Both the position numbers and the translations under genes were made by a program. From Ailurus styani (Eukaryota > Chordata > Mammalia > Carnivora > Ailuridae), in NCBI GenBank assembly GCA_002007465.1, contig LNAC01001944.1:853-64852 (forward strand): a stretch of 64,000 nt of DNA. The letters are read 5' to 3'. A model generated the notes under the pieces. The model was not told where the DNA came from, made no database searches, and saw only the letters and a list, made by a program, of their open reading frames with translations. Below, in pieces: positions 55,641-64,000 of this stretch (positions within the stretch are counted from its first letter, which is position 1; each line of letters opens with the position of its first letter).

Positions 55641-56200
55641 AACATCATTAATTTATGAGATTGTTTTTCTTTCTGTCACAGGGAGCAGGTAAAGAGCTTA
55701 GGGAGGGATAAAAGGGCTAAGGCATTAGGCTCCAGCCCCATAGATAGTATTCCTAGCCCTGGGGTGGAGAGTTGAAGGTGCTGTGGAGTGAGAGAACCTC
55801 ATTGGTGTTGTCTGGTCGAAGGCAGCCAAAGGACAAACAACGTAGACTCTGTCCAGTGTAGGTGCTTACTACAAGGGGGTACATAAAAAGAAAAAGAAGC
55901 CAACAACAACAAAAAACCAGTAAAATGTTCTCAAAATGTTTCCAGATTTTCTGAAGTAACTTCAGTCTTTTTCAAAGGCAACCTGATATAAATCTTTGGA
56001 GAATTCCTTTTAGGTTTCAATATTTTTATAAAGGTGCTTCTTAATATTCTGATCTATTTCAGGAAACAATGTCAATGATTATGAGTCATGCAAATTTTAT
56101 ATCATATGCTAAAACTATATATATACTAAATTATGAAAGTAATTATTTACTGGGCCCAAGTAGCAGGAGTGTGATTAATTCAATGTTCTCAATAATCCTA
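55641..56200. other. Unassigned sequence
   Basis: No repeat or exon recognised. Confidence 0.4.
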
Positions 56201-56214
56201 ACACAAGTTTAAAT

Positions 56215-56410
56215 GTTTTTAAAGATTTTATTTATTTATTTGACAGAGAGATAGAGAGATAGCACAAGTAGGCAGAGCAGCAGGCAGAGGGAGAGGGAGA
56301 ATCAGACTCTCTGCTGAGCAGGGAGCCCGATGTGGGGCTCCATCCCAGGACTGGTATCATGACCTGAACCGAAAGCAGGTGCTTAACTGACTGAGCCACC
56401 CAGGTGCCCC
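56215..56410 (-). mobile_element. Can-SINE
   Basis: TTTTTAAAGATTTTATTTAT to TGAGCCACCCAGGTGCCCC. 14-bp duplication ACACAAGTTTAAAT (56201-56214) / TCACAAGTTTAAAT (56411-56424), one mismatch. Confidence 0.95.
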
Positions 56411-56610
56411 TCACAAGTTTAAATTTTTATTCTCATTTTATAGATAAAGACATGGAGACTCTGGAGAGTTAAGAGTGACTTGACTGAAAGCGTAGTAAGT
56501 GGTACAGACACATTTTCATAGCACATGATGCTTTCTCTCAATAAATTCCATTTAACATGGTTATATTAAATTGTGTGAATTTGTATGTTTAGAACTTTAT
56601 GTTATAAATA

Positions 56611-56733
56611 AGGGGGCTGGCTTATGGACATTGGGGAGGGTTTGTGCTATGGTGAGTGCTGTGAAATGTGTAAGCCTGATGATTCTCAGATCTGTACCCC
56701 TGGGGCAAATAATACATTATATGTTAATAAAAA
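56611..56733 (+). mobile_element. Carnivore LINE-1 3' end with target duplication
   Basis: GGACATTGGGGAGGGTTTGT, GTGAGTGCTGTGAAATGTGT and AATAATACATTATATGTTAA with an A tail. Flanks AACTTTATGTTATAAATA (56593-56610) and AACTTTATATTATAGAAATA (56734-56753) are a diverged duplication, so this is a complete, heavily 5'-truncated insertion of about 120 bp. Confidence 0.88.
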
Positions 56734-56754
56734 AACTTTATATTATAGAAATAG

Positions 56755-57455
56755 CAATGTGATATGTGCAGTAATTTCTATGTGAAGTTTTGCTATAAGG
56801 CTTTGATATGGAATGTAACTATTTCTGTGCCATATTTTGAGGCAAAAGCAGATTCAAGTGAAATTATTAGGACTTATTTCTTCTTTTTCAAATGTAACCC
56901 ACTGTATGTAAAAGGGTAAGGGGAATTACATCTGTGTTTGTGTGTGTTTATGTGAGTATATGAATATGTTTATTTGTGGTAGACACATGTGCACAGATAG
57001 ACATAAATTATATCATTTCAGAAAATAATCTCATCTTACTTTTTTATTGGATGAAACTGTAACTAGCTTTCTAGGCTGTGTGTTTGGTAAGGATAGGAAC
57101 ACCAAATTGTTGCTGAATGAATACATTGCATTAAGCTTTGCTGCAAGGCCAAAAAATGAGTTGTCGGAGTTGCCTTATATTCTCTATTAAGCTAAAGTTT
57201 AATCATCAGCTATAACATATTAAGTTTTACAGTTGTCCTTGCCGTGTTAAAAACAAAACAAAACAAAACTAATCTGTTGTGTACAGAATTGGAAATGCCA
57301 TTTTGCAAAATAAATCTCTTTAAGTCATCTGTAAATAATTTAAAAATGAGTTTGATTTGGATATAAGCAAATATCGAACTGATATCTAAATCATGATATT
57401 CATTTATTTCTTGTCATCGATGTACCTATACTTCCTGTAACTTGTGTATAACCAT
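56755..57455. other. Unassigned sequence
   Basis: Contains an AAAAC-rich run (57251-57269). Nothing else recognised. Confidence 0.45.
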
Positions 57456-57459
57456 ATGG

Positions 57460-57776
57460 AAGGCAATATAGGGTAGAAGATGTGTACTTTGGAGCTAGGC
57501 TACTTGGGTTCAAATCCTAGTCCAGTTATTTGGGCAGGTGAGTTCAACTGTCCATGTCCCATTTTATCTTTAAAAATGGGGATAATAATAGCAACCACTT
57601 GGGGGCGCCTGGATGGCTCAGTTGGTTAAGCAACTGACTAGAATTCAGCTCAGGTCATGATCTCAGGGTCATGAGATCAAGCCCCATGTTGGGATCTGTG
57701 CTGCACATGGAATCTGCTTAAGATTCTCTCTTTCTTCCTCTCCCTCTGCTCAACTCTAGCTCACACACTCTCTCAA

Positions 57777-57826
<50 letters not shown>

Positions 57827-57930
57827 TTAAAAAAATAGCAACCACTTGGTAAGGTTACTGTGAATGTAAATTAGTTAACATAGTAAAACACTTAGAACAG
57901 GGCTTGACCTAAAGAGCCAGTAAAAATTAG
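57460..57930 (+). mobile_element. MIR SINE split by a Can-SINE
   Basis: TTTGGAGCTAGGCTACTTGG, TTCAAATCCTAGTCCAGTTA, AAAATGGGGATAATAATAGC; then after the SINE AAGGTTACTGTGAATGTAAA and AACACTTAGAACAGGGCTTG. The MIR reads through when the insert and one target copy are removed. Confidence 0.88.
57603..57833 (+). mobile_element. Can-SINE with a (CA)n microsatellite in its tail
   Basis: Perfect 16-bp duplication AATAGCAACCACTTGG (57587-57602 and 57834-57849). Head GGGCGCCTGGATGGCTCAGT. The usual CT-rich zone continues into about 23 CA units (57778-57823) before the A tail. Confidence 0.96.
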
Positions 57931-57954
57931 TCTTTAAAATCCCTTCTTCGGACT

Positions 57955-58058
57955 TCCCACTCAGTGGGGAGTCTGCTTGAGATTTTCTCTCTCCCTCTGC
58001 CCCTCACCCTGCTCTCTCTCTCTCTCTCTCTCTTAAATAAATAAAATCTTAAAAAAAA
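57955..58058 (+). mobile_element. 5'-truncated Can-SINE
   Basis: Only the distal half: CACTCAGTGGGGAGTCTGCT, (CT)n at 58014-58033, and AAATAAATAAAATCTTAAAA. Confidence 0.88.
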
Positions 58059-58234
58059 TAATTTAAAAGCCTCTCTTCATTTTTCTCCTTTCCAAACTCT
58101 ATAAACCTTCAGAATTTGGTCTGTGAAACACTTTCACAGTTATATTTTTCCTTCTTCTGCACACTAATAGAAATTTCTTTGAATCTTATTGCTATTAAAT
58201 TTTTTTGAATGGTAATTACAGAGAGACAACATAA

Positions 58235-58440
58235 TTTGGAGCAAAGTGTAGGAGCTTTAGAATCAGAAAGAGTTGGATTCAAGCTCTGGATGATTGCTTA
58301 ATTATTCTGTTACTTGGGGAAGTTACTAAGCATAAGGTCTAATAAAATAAAGATTTGTCTCTATGCATTATCTAGGTATAGTGACTAAAACATGGTAGAT
58401 GCTCACAAATAAAATTGTTTCCTTTAGCAAGTATGAAACT
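58235..58440 (+). mobile_element. MIR SINE
   Basis: GTAGGAGCTTTAGAATCAGA, AGAGTTGGATTCAAGCTCTG, CTTGGGGAAGTTACTAAGCA and ACATGGTAGATGCTCACAAA: sense MIR. Confidence 0.78.
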
Positions 58441-59508
58441 CTAAATGACAGAACCATGCCCTTTTTATCTGTGAGTTTGATTGAGTTCAGCTCAGGACCA
58501 CACATGGGTTCAATTTTACTTAATTAGACTGTGATTTAAACCAAATTGACGCATTCACCCAGGTTAGGTGGCATTAAGCAATGCTGGGTTCTGGGGCTCG
58601 GATGATATCATGGGTACGGTGCCCACTTTGATTCCCTCTGGACTGGCTCTATTTTACAAAAGGCACTCCTTTCCTTGTGGTAAGATCATTGCCAGCAAAT
58701 CTAGACTCCTATATTTTCCTGTTAACTATCAAAATGAAAGTAAAATGCTTCTTTTTCAAAACGTCCAGCCAGTGTCCAGAGTTGAGTACTATTGGCTGTG
58801 CCTTTCCCCAAGGCCAGGAAACTCTGGTTGCACAGTGAAGAAGCAGTTTCTCTCAAGGACACTGGTTCGCTCCAAGCAGAATGAGAGGATGCTGGCAGGG
58901 TCCTCCACAGGTGATAAAGGTCCTCATTTGAATCCTAAAACCTACCATGTAATTAACCGCCTCCTCTCCTAGTGCTACTGTACAATTCCATATTTCATCT
59001 TCATGTCATCAGAGAAAAATCTCTCTGCCCCCTTGCAGCCACAGACCCTGACACTGAGAAGACCAGGTTACATAGCTGAAGCCCCATTTGCACTGTAGAG
59101 GGTTCATGGGTAGCGAGTCTAAGAAGGCACCGGGGGAATGGTTGCCATGGCTGGAGTTGATGTAAAATTCAAAGAACATTCCAAGTGTGCCATTTTCACA
59201 TTAGCTAATATTACGCAAAGACCAAGGGAGTTAAAAAGAGTTGAAAGAGTTAGGTCTTTATATTACTTGTTACTATAATTAGTGGGTGATAGAAGGGGTT
59301 TATTAATTCAACAAAAATCTAAGTTGGACCCTGCTCTTTTTTGTTGATCCAATGAACGAGTTCTAGTGCTATCCATCTGTTCCACTAATTCTTGTTCTTT
59401 TTGTCAAAGCACTTTTGATAGTTTTTTATACATTTATTTGTATGCTTATTTAAGATCTGTTTACTTAAAGGCAAAGAATGTATCTGCTTGTTCTTTAGTT
59501 TACACTAT
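58441..59508. other. Unassigned sequence with a 134-codon open frame
   Basis: The plus frame 58568-58972 (134 codons from ATG) is the longest frame outside repeats. It has no motif I recognise, no poly(A) trace and no obvious splice pattern, and a frame of this size is expected by chance in 64 kb. GGTTGCCATGGCTGG at 59140-59154 contains one half of an RFX X-box. Confidence 0.3.
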
Positions 59509-59510
59509 GG

Positions 59511-59922
59511 TTTCTCAGCCTTGACATTACTGGCATTTTGGGCCAAATAAGTCTTTGCCCTGTAGGCTTGCCCTGTGCCTTGTAGCATGTTTAGCAGGAT
59601 CCCAGGCCTTACCCACTAGATGCCAGTAGTCTACCACCTGCCTCATTGTCCCCAGGTACCACAAGCAAAAATGCCTCCAGACATCGTTGAACCTCCCCTG
59701 AGAGGCAAAATTGCTCCTCGTTGAGGGACACTTGGGTGACTCAGTCAGTTAAGCATCTACGTTCGTCTCAGGTCATGATCCCAGTGTCCTAGGATCAAGT
59801 CCCACCTTGGGCTCCTTGCTCTCCCTCTGTGGCTCCCCCTGTCTGTCTGTCTGTCTTTCTGGCAAATAAATAAATAAAATCTTAAAAAAAAATTGTTCCT
59901 GGTTGAAAAACACTGGTCTCTA
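59511..59922 (+). mobile_element. MER20-type hAT transposon split by a SINE
   Basis: GGTTTCTCAGCCTTGACATT, GGCATTTTGGGCCAAATAAG, ACCCACTAGATGCCAGTAGT, TGCCTCCAGACATCGTTGAA and, beyond the SINE, GGTTGAAAAACACTGG. The terminal inverted repeats (GTTTCTCAGCC / GGTTGAAAAAC) remain readable. Confidence 0.85.
59725..59892 (+). mobile_element. Can-SINE inside the MER20
   Basis: Target duplication TTGCTCCTCGTTGA (59711-59724) / TTGTTCCTGGTTGA (59893-59906), 12 of 14. Head GGGACACTTGGGTGACTCAG; the part after the middle is shortened and carries (CTGT)n at 59839-59855. Confidence 0.94.
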
Positions 59923-59924
59923 CT

Positions 59925-60448
59925 CAGTACCCAGCACAGAGTATGCCACATAGTAGGCATGGATCATTATTTATGGAATGAATCTCTGCTCCCAGCTCAA
60001 AAACTGTTCTATGAAGCAGGATACTTCCTGCTCTTGGATCCCATCAAAAGCAGATACCCATAGAAAAAATACAAGAGACATGATAGAATGAAGCTTTCAG
60101 CAAGTTTTCCTTTGTGACTTTTATTTTATTTTTTTTGTTGTTGTATTTTTGCATGTTGCTCTTTTCCTCATGATTTGCTGTGTTGATTCTGAGGCTACGT
60201 TTGACATTCTACTCCAGTCAATCACTCTGTGATTTTGCTGATATTCATGGCATCTTAAGTTTTAATTTCCTCTAAAGAGAGTCTCAAACTTTCTTTGATG
60301 ATTGGACTGGGAAGTTTAGCAGGAATTCATTATTAAGATTTATGATAGGTTCGGTGGACACACATATAAATGGAAAATGAAATGAATGTTGTTTAGGTTG
60401 ACTGTGGCTCTTTACACATTTCATGTAACAGGTGCTAAGCTGGCTGCT
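59925..60448. other. Unassigned sequence
   Basis: No repeat or exon recognised. Confidence 0.4.
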
Positions 60449-60449
60449 T

Positions 60450-60602
60450 CAAAACTTAGGGAAACATTTAAAAAATGCAGATTTTTGGGTCCTGATTTCA
60501 GAGTTTCTTATTCAGTGGTTCTGGGGTGAGACCTGGAAATCAGGTTTTTAAAAAGCACCCAAAGGATTCAGATGTGTGGCCTACGTTGGGCAACATTTTG
60601 TA
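60450..60602 (+). mobile_element. MER5A-like hAT transposon
   Basis: TTAAAAAATGCAGATTTTTG, CAGAGTTTCTTATTCAGTGG, TTCTGGGGTGAGACCTGGAA, TTTTTAAAAAGCACCCAAAG and ATTCAGATGTGTGGCCTACG: the core and right half of the MER5A/MER1 group. Confidence 0.75.
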
Positions 60603-60604
60603 TT

Positions 60605-61850
60605 AGACTCTTCACATAAGATATTAGTTCCTATCTTAGGGGCTCTCACACTAAGGAAGTACCTTAATTTCTTCTGTGACCTTCAACCAGTCGGTGGTGA
60701 AAGTTGTGCTGTGGATTCATTGCCTGCTAGGAACCAAGTTAAGTGCTAAACCATGTTTGTGGCCCTGTTGCAAAATCAGTTTGTTTCTCCTGTTTGCACT
60801 TGTGCTGCGTGTATAATTACGTTTTTATGACAATGGCTGTCCATGCCCCTTGCTTTCTTTAAAAGCTTCAGGAAGTGAATTGTGGTTCTTTGTGTCCCTA
60901 ATTGGATCATGGACAGAACAATTACCTGCATGCTGACTTAATTTCCCAGTGACCTCTTGGGCTGCCTTCAGAACTGCTCCTGGCACCACAGTCACTAGTG
61001 TCTGCAGGTGCAGACTGTTCGTGCATGGAAGGAAAGCCACTTTCAAAATTTTACTTCCCATACAGCCATTTTGTGGAGCGAGACCAGCCTGAACTACAGA
61101 CGCAAATTCATCCTCATTTCTTCTAGGTTCTTTTTCAAATCACAGTTGTAAAGCGATTTGTTCTTCCCAGAGTATTAGTCTAGCTTTTCTCAGAGGCCGG
61201 CCCATAAACCTGGATATCTGACATTCTAAAAGGAGAATATGGGTTTGTACATTTGCCTGAGTAACTGTAATTCCTAGTGGGCACTTTGGGCTCCCAATTC
61301 ATCTAAGAGAGGCTGGCTATTTCCTTGATCTCCATGACTCACTTCTCACTACTTTTCTCATCAACTGTAATTTTATATTAGAACAACTTTTATAAGTGAT
61401 CGGCCTGTACTGTTTATTTTTTCTTTTCCAGAAAAACTTATGGAGGAAAGATGATCATACTCTATATCCTTAGCATGAACCTGCTTTTTCTCCTGCTCTG
61501 TCTGATGAAATGTAATATCCAGTTACTTTGAAGTCAACACACCTGGCAATGTCTATCTAAGAATGTTCTAGGAATAACAGCTGATGTAACCGCTCATTTC
61601 AGGCTCACATGTGTTAGTTTTAATACACCAGGGGACCTGTCTGCTTGAGAAAGGCTAATGACTTCTCCCTGTTCACGTTGCATGTGCAGTTTATGCTCAT
61701 GTCCTCCACTTTGGATCATTTAGATCATTTTACAATAACTGTAATTGACTTTTTGGCTCCAGTGTCCCAACCTGTCCTCTAAATTTATCTAATACGTATT
61801 GTCTAAACCGGGAATTTTTGGCATGACTAAGACTTCTTGCATGTTACGTA
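60605..61850. other. Unassigned sequence
   Basis: No repeat recognised. The 78-codon minus frame at 60825-61061 has no known motif. Confidence 0.45.
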
Positions 61851-61854
61851 AATG

Positions 61855-62050
61855 TTTGTATACATTACCAATCCCATGTAATGAACTCATAGGATCTTCC
61901 CACTGTAAGGTACTCTTAACAAGTATTAATTCTACCACATTTGTAATATTAATGAAGAAACTAACACTAAGGGAAGTTAAATATGCTGCCCCAGGTCACA
62001 TTACCAGAAAGTGCCAGACCAGGTCCCTGTTACCTCCTGGTTCAGTTTTC
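61855..62050 (-). mobile_element. MIR SINE, diverged
   Basis: GTAATGAACTCATAGGATCT, TTAATGAAGAAACTAACACT, CCCAGGTCACATTACCAGAA and GTGCCAGACCAGGTCCCTGT: antisense MIR. Confidence 0.6.
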
Positions 62051-62051
62051 T

Positions 62052-62618
62052 TTGACTGATAATTGAAGTCTAACCAACATTTATTTAGGATAGGGTCTGT
62101 GCTATCAGGGACTGCTCTGAAGCCCAGTGATTATGTGTCTTGTCTTCCTTAAATGTAGTGGAAGCTTTACCTTGGATGTTACAAAACTGCAGTCATTATC
62201 TCTGGACTTCTGACTCAAGGAGTAAAGATCTGCTCTGGGCTAAGCTCTGGAAATAATTAAATTTATAAATACATTTCATGCTCTTTAGAAGTTTCATGGA
62301 GTGAAAGATATAGATATATTAGGGCATAGTCATAATTCATAGCTGTTATTCAGTATGACCAGTGGTATATATAAACTGGTTTGAGAGCACAGTTGGTGAG
62401 AGAAAATGAATTTGGCCTTCTCATGGTGGGAGGGCCCAGGACGCTAAGACCAGGATATGATATTGAACCTGGAGGCCATGAGGAATGAATCACTGTATCT
62501 GCTTGGTTGACCAGGTAGACATTGTGGAGAACACAGCACACTTCAGTTCCAGGCCACAGGACAAATAAAGCAACCAAAGAGGGGAGCGTAAGGTTTTCCT
62601 GGAAGACAGACTGAGTCT
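62052..62618. other. Unassigned sequence
   Basis: No repeat recognised; 75-codon minus frame at 62350-62577 without motif. Confidence 0.4.
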
Positions 62619-62619
62619 G

Positions 62620-62700
62620 AGGCTACCTTGTTTTCACCATAGCACTTAGCACAATGCTAAAAACAAGCTAAGCACTCAATAATGCTTATTAGATGAAGGG
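62620..62700 (+). mobile_element. LINE-2 3' end
   Basis: CATAGCACTTAGCACAATGC, TAAGCACTCAATAATGCTTA and TTAGATGAAGGGA parallel the sense L2 terminus (cctggcacatagtaggtgctcaataaat). Confidence 0.6.
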
Positions 62701-62701
62701 A

Positions 62702-64000
62702 ATGCTATTTCCTATAAAATGTCCAAATTTAAAGAGGCAGGGAAGCCATTTTTCCTAAATTGTCTTTTAAATAAAGATGAAGATCTACGATTAGTAGGGT
62801 AAAGGAGCATTTATTATTAGTAAATGAGTAAATCCATTGATTATAGGGAAGCAATTATTAACCCAGAATGCCAAGCCAAGAAAGCAAAAGGTTGTGCCAA
62901 ATTAACAAATTTACTACCTAATAAAGCTAAAAGAAGGTTAACTAAGTGCATTCAATAAAAGCCAGTAAACAACCACATAATTAGATGCAACAGTTAATAA
63001 AAGCCAGTAGGCACTTTACCAAAGCTAATGAAGAAACTGTTTACAAACTAAGACTTCCAGGTATCAAGCATTTTTATGTGCCATATTAATGATGGGGGTA
63101 GGCAAAAATGTTCTGGTTCCAAGTCCAGAAGAGAGCAATAATGGAAGAGAGAATAATGCAATTAAGAGAAGGGGCTAGAAGTAAAGAATAAAAGATAATA
63201 ACAGAAGGATACTTTAAAAAATGTGCCAGGACCATGAGACCAGGCAACAGTAATGGTACTCGAGTAGTAGGAGTCTCCTAATAGGTTTACTATTGCCTCC
63301 TTGGGCAAAATGGTGCTCCCTTACAGATTGAAAAATACAGTCTAGCAGATGGTCTTCTTGGAACACTTCAAGAGAATCAGGGTGGGAAATTTAGTAACTT
63401 CTGATAACTTAGCTTTGCCTAAATAAAAAGGTGTTCTTAGGCTTCTGGGAATGACAGTGGCATAAGAGTAATATTAAATGGGCATAATTTTCATGGTAAA
63501 CCAATAATAATCCAAAATTTCTGGTAGTTGGTTACTAAGCAACCCAGTGCTTAGCTTTGTCTAGCTTAAACAATGACTCAAAAAAATTAAGTTGGTTATA
63601 AAGAAATATTTCAGATTTGACTCGCTGGGCTATTTTGGTCAGCTGTATAATTTTTTTTTACAGTACGAACCACAGATCTGGTGATACAAAAGAGGGGGTT
63701 TGTGAGGTCACTGCTAGATTATACTTAATGTAACTATTAAGAAGATCTTCATGGATATCTCTGCATAACCAAGGAATGTTTTCTCAAGGGACATTGAACA
63801 TTTTCCCAAAGCCTGCTTTTTCTGTTTTTTAACTTAGTGCCCCCTTAAGTCAGACAGACTTAACTGAGAGATCTCTTTCTCTTGCAAAACAGGAGGCATC
63901 TTATTACTTATACCCCAATGAAGTCCAGGTGATGCTTTAAAATTGTATCAAAGGTATAGACTCCAGTGATAGCATTGTGTTGTGTTAAAAGCATATAGTC
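62702..64000. other. Unassigned AT-rich sequence to the window end
   Basis: AATAAAAGCCAGTA occurs twice, 42 bp apart (62954-62967 and 62996-63009), in an A-rich plus strand. No transposon recognised, so this stretch is a candidate for unique or conserved non-coding DNA. Confidence 0.4.

Noticed and set aside
58568..58972. 134-codon plus-strand open frame
   Set aside because: Unique sequence but no recognised motif, no splice or retrocopy signs; length is within chance expectation for 64 kb on two strands.

Overview
The window reads as non-coding nuclear DNA from a carnivoran mammal, most likely a mustelid (ferret, mink, otter or badger group). The basis is the dominant short repeat, a tRNA-Lys-derived Can-SINE. 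At least 28 copies are visible, several with intact 12-17 bp target duplications. Their wording (head GGGGCGCCTGGGTGGCTCAG; minus-strand text GCAGAGAGGCAGGCAGAG and TTTAACCCACTGAGCCACCC) matches mustelid copies as I remember them. The background is AT-rich. There are no operons, ribosome binding sites or long open frames, and no known protein-coding gene is recognisable. This looks like an intergenic region or a long intron.

Layout. 0-13 kb: the 5' end of a carnivore L1 that runs off the left edge, a possible isolated coding exon on the minus strand (3019-3186), MIR/L2/MER5 relics, a cluster of young SINEs, then a large decayed plus-strand L1 (about 7.8-12.7 kb) broken up by SINEs and by two opposed MaLR-type LTRs. 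13-20 kb: mostly unassigned sequence with an old L1 5' region, an L2 and a Tigger DNA transposon that keeps a broken transposase N-terminus. 20-29 kb: an L1 tail whose 3' UTR carries AT-rich palindromic microsatellites and an inserted inverted copy of a segment 1.15 kb away, then SINEs, a long L2 split by a MIR, and another L1 tail. 29-40 kb: two probable old LTRs, L2/MIR, a 30-bp-period degenerate minisatellite (34.9-35.8 kb), L1 tails and a recognisable solo LTR with a SINE inside it. 41-51 kb: minus-strand old L1 material interrupted by an LTR, a SINE and a younger L1 tail. 51-64 kb: mainly unassigned DNA with scattered MIR, SINE, hAT and L1 fragments.

No defence system, gene cluster or new functional system could be supported. 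The strongest unexplained structure is the perfect 68-bp inverted duplication (22139-22206 and 23355-23422), whose inserted copy lies between two (TA)n tracts, one of them the core of a long palindrome. Second is the exon-like segment at 3019-3186. All four N bases (6196, 6514, 26485, 28264) fall inside young SINEs and coincide with missing or duplicated SINE sequence, so those copies are partly assembly constructs.

Repeat family names are from memory of consensus sequences, without a database search; boundaries of old repeats are good to about 10-50 bp. Stretches listed as unassigned were read and showed nothing I could support.
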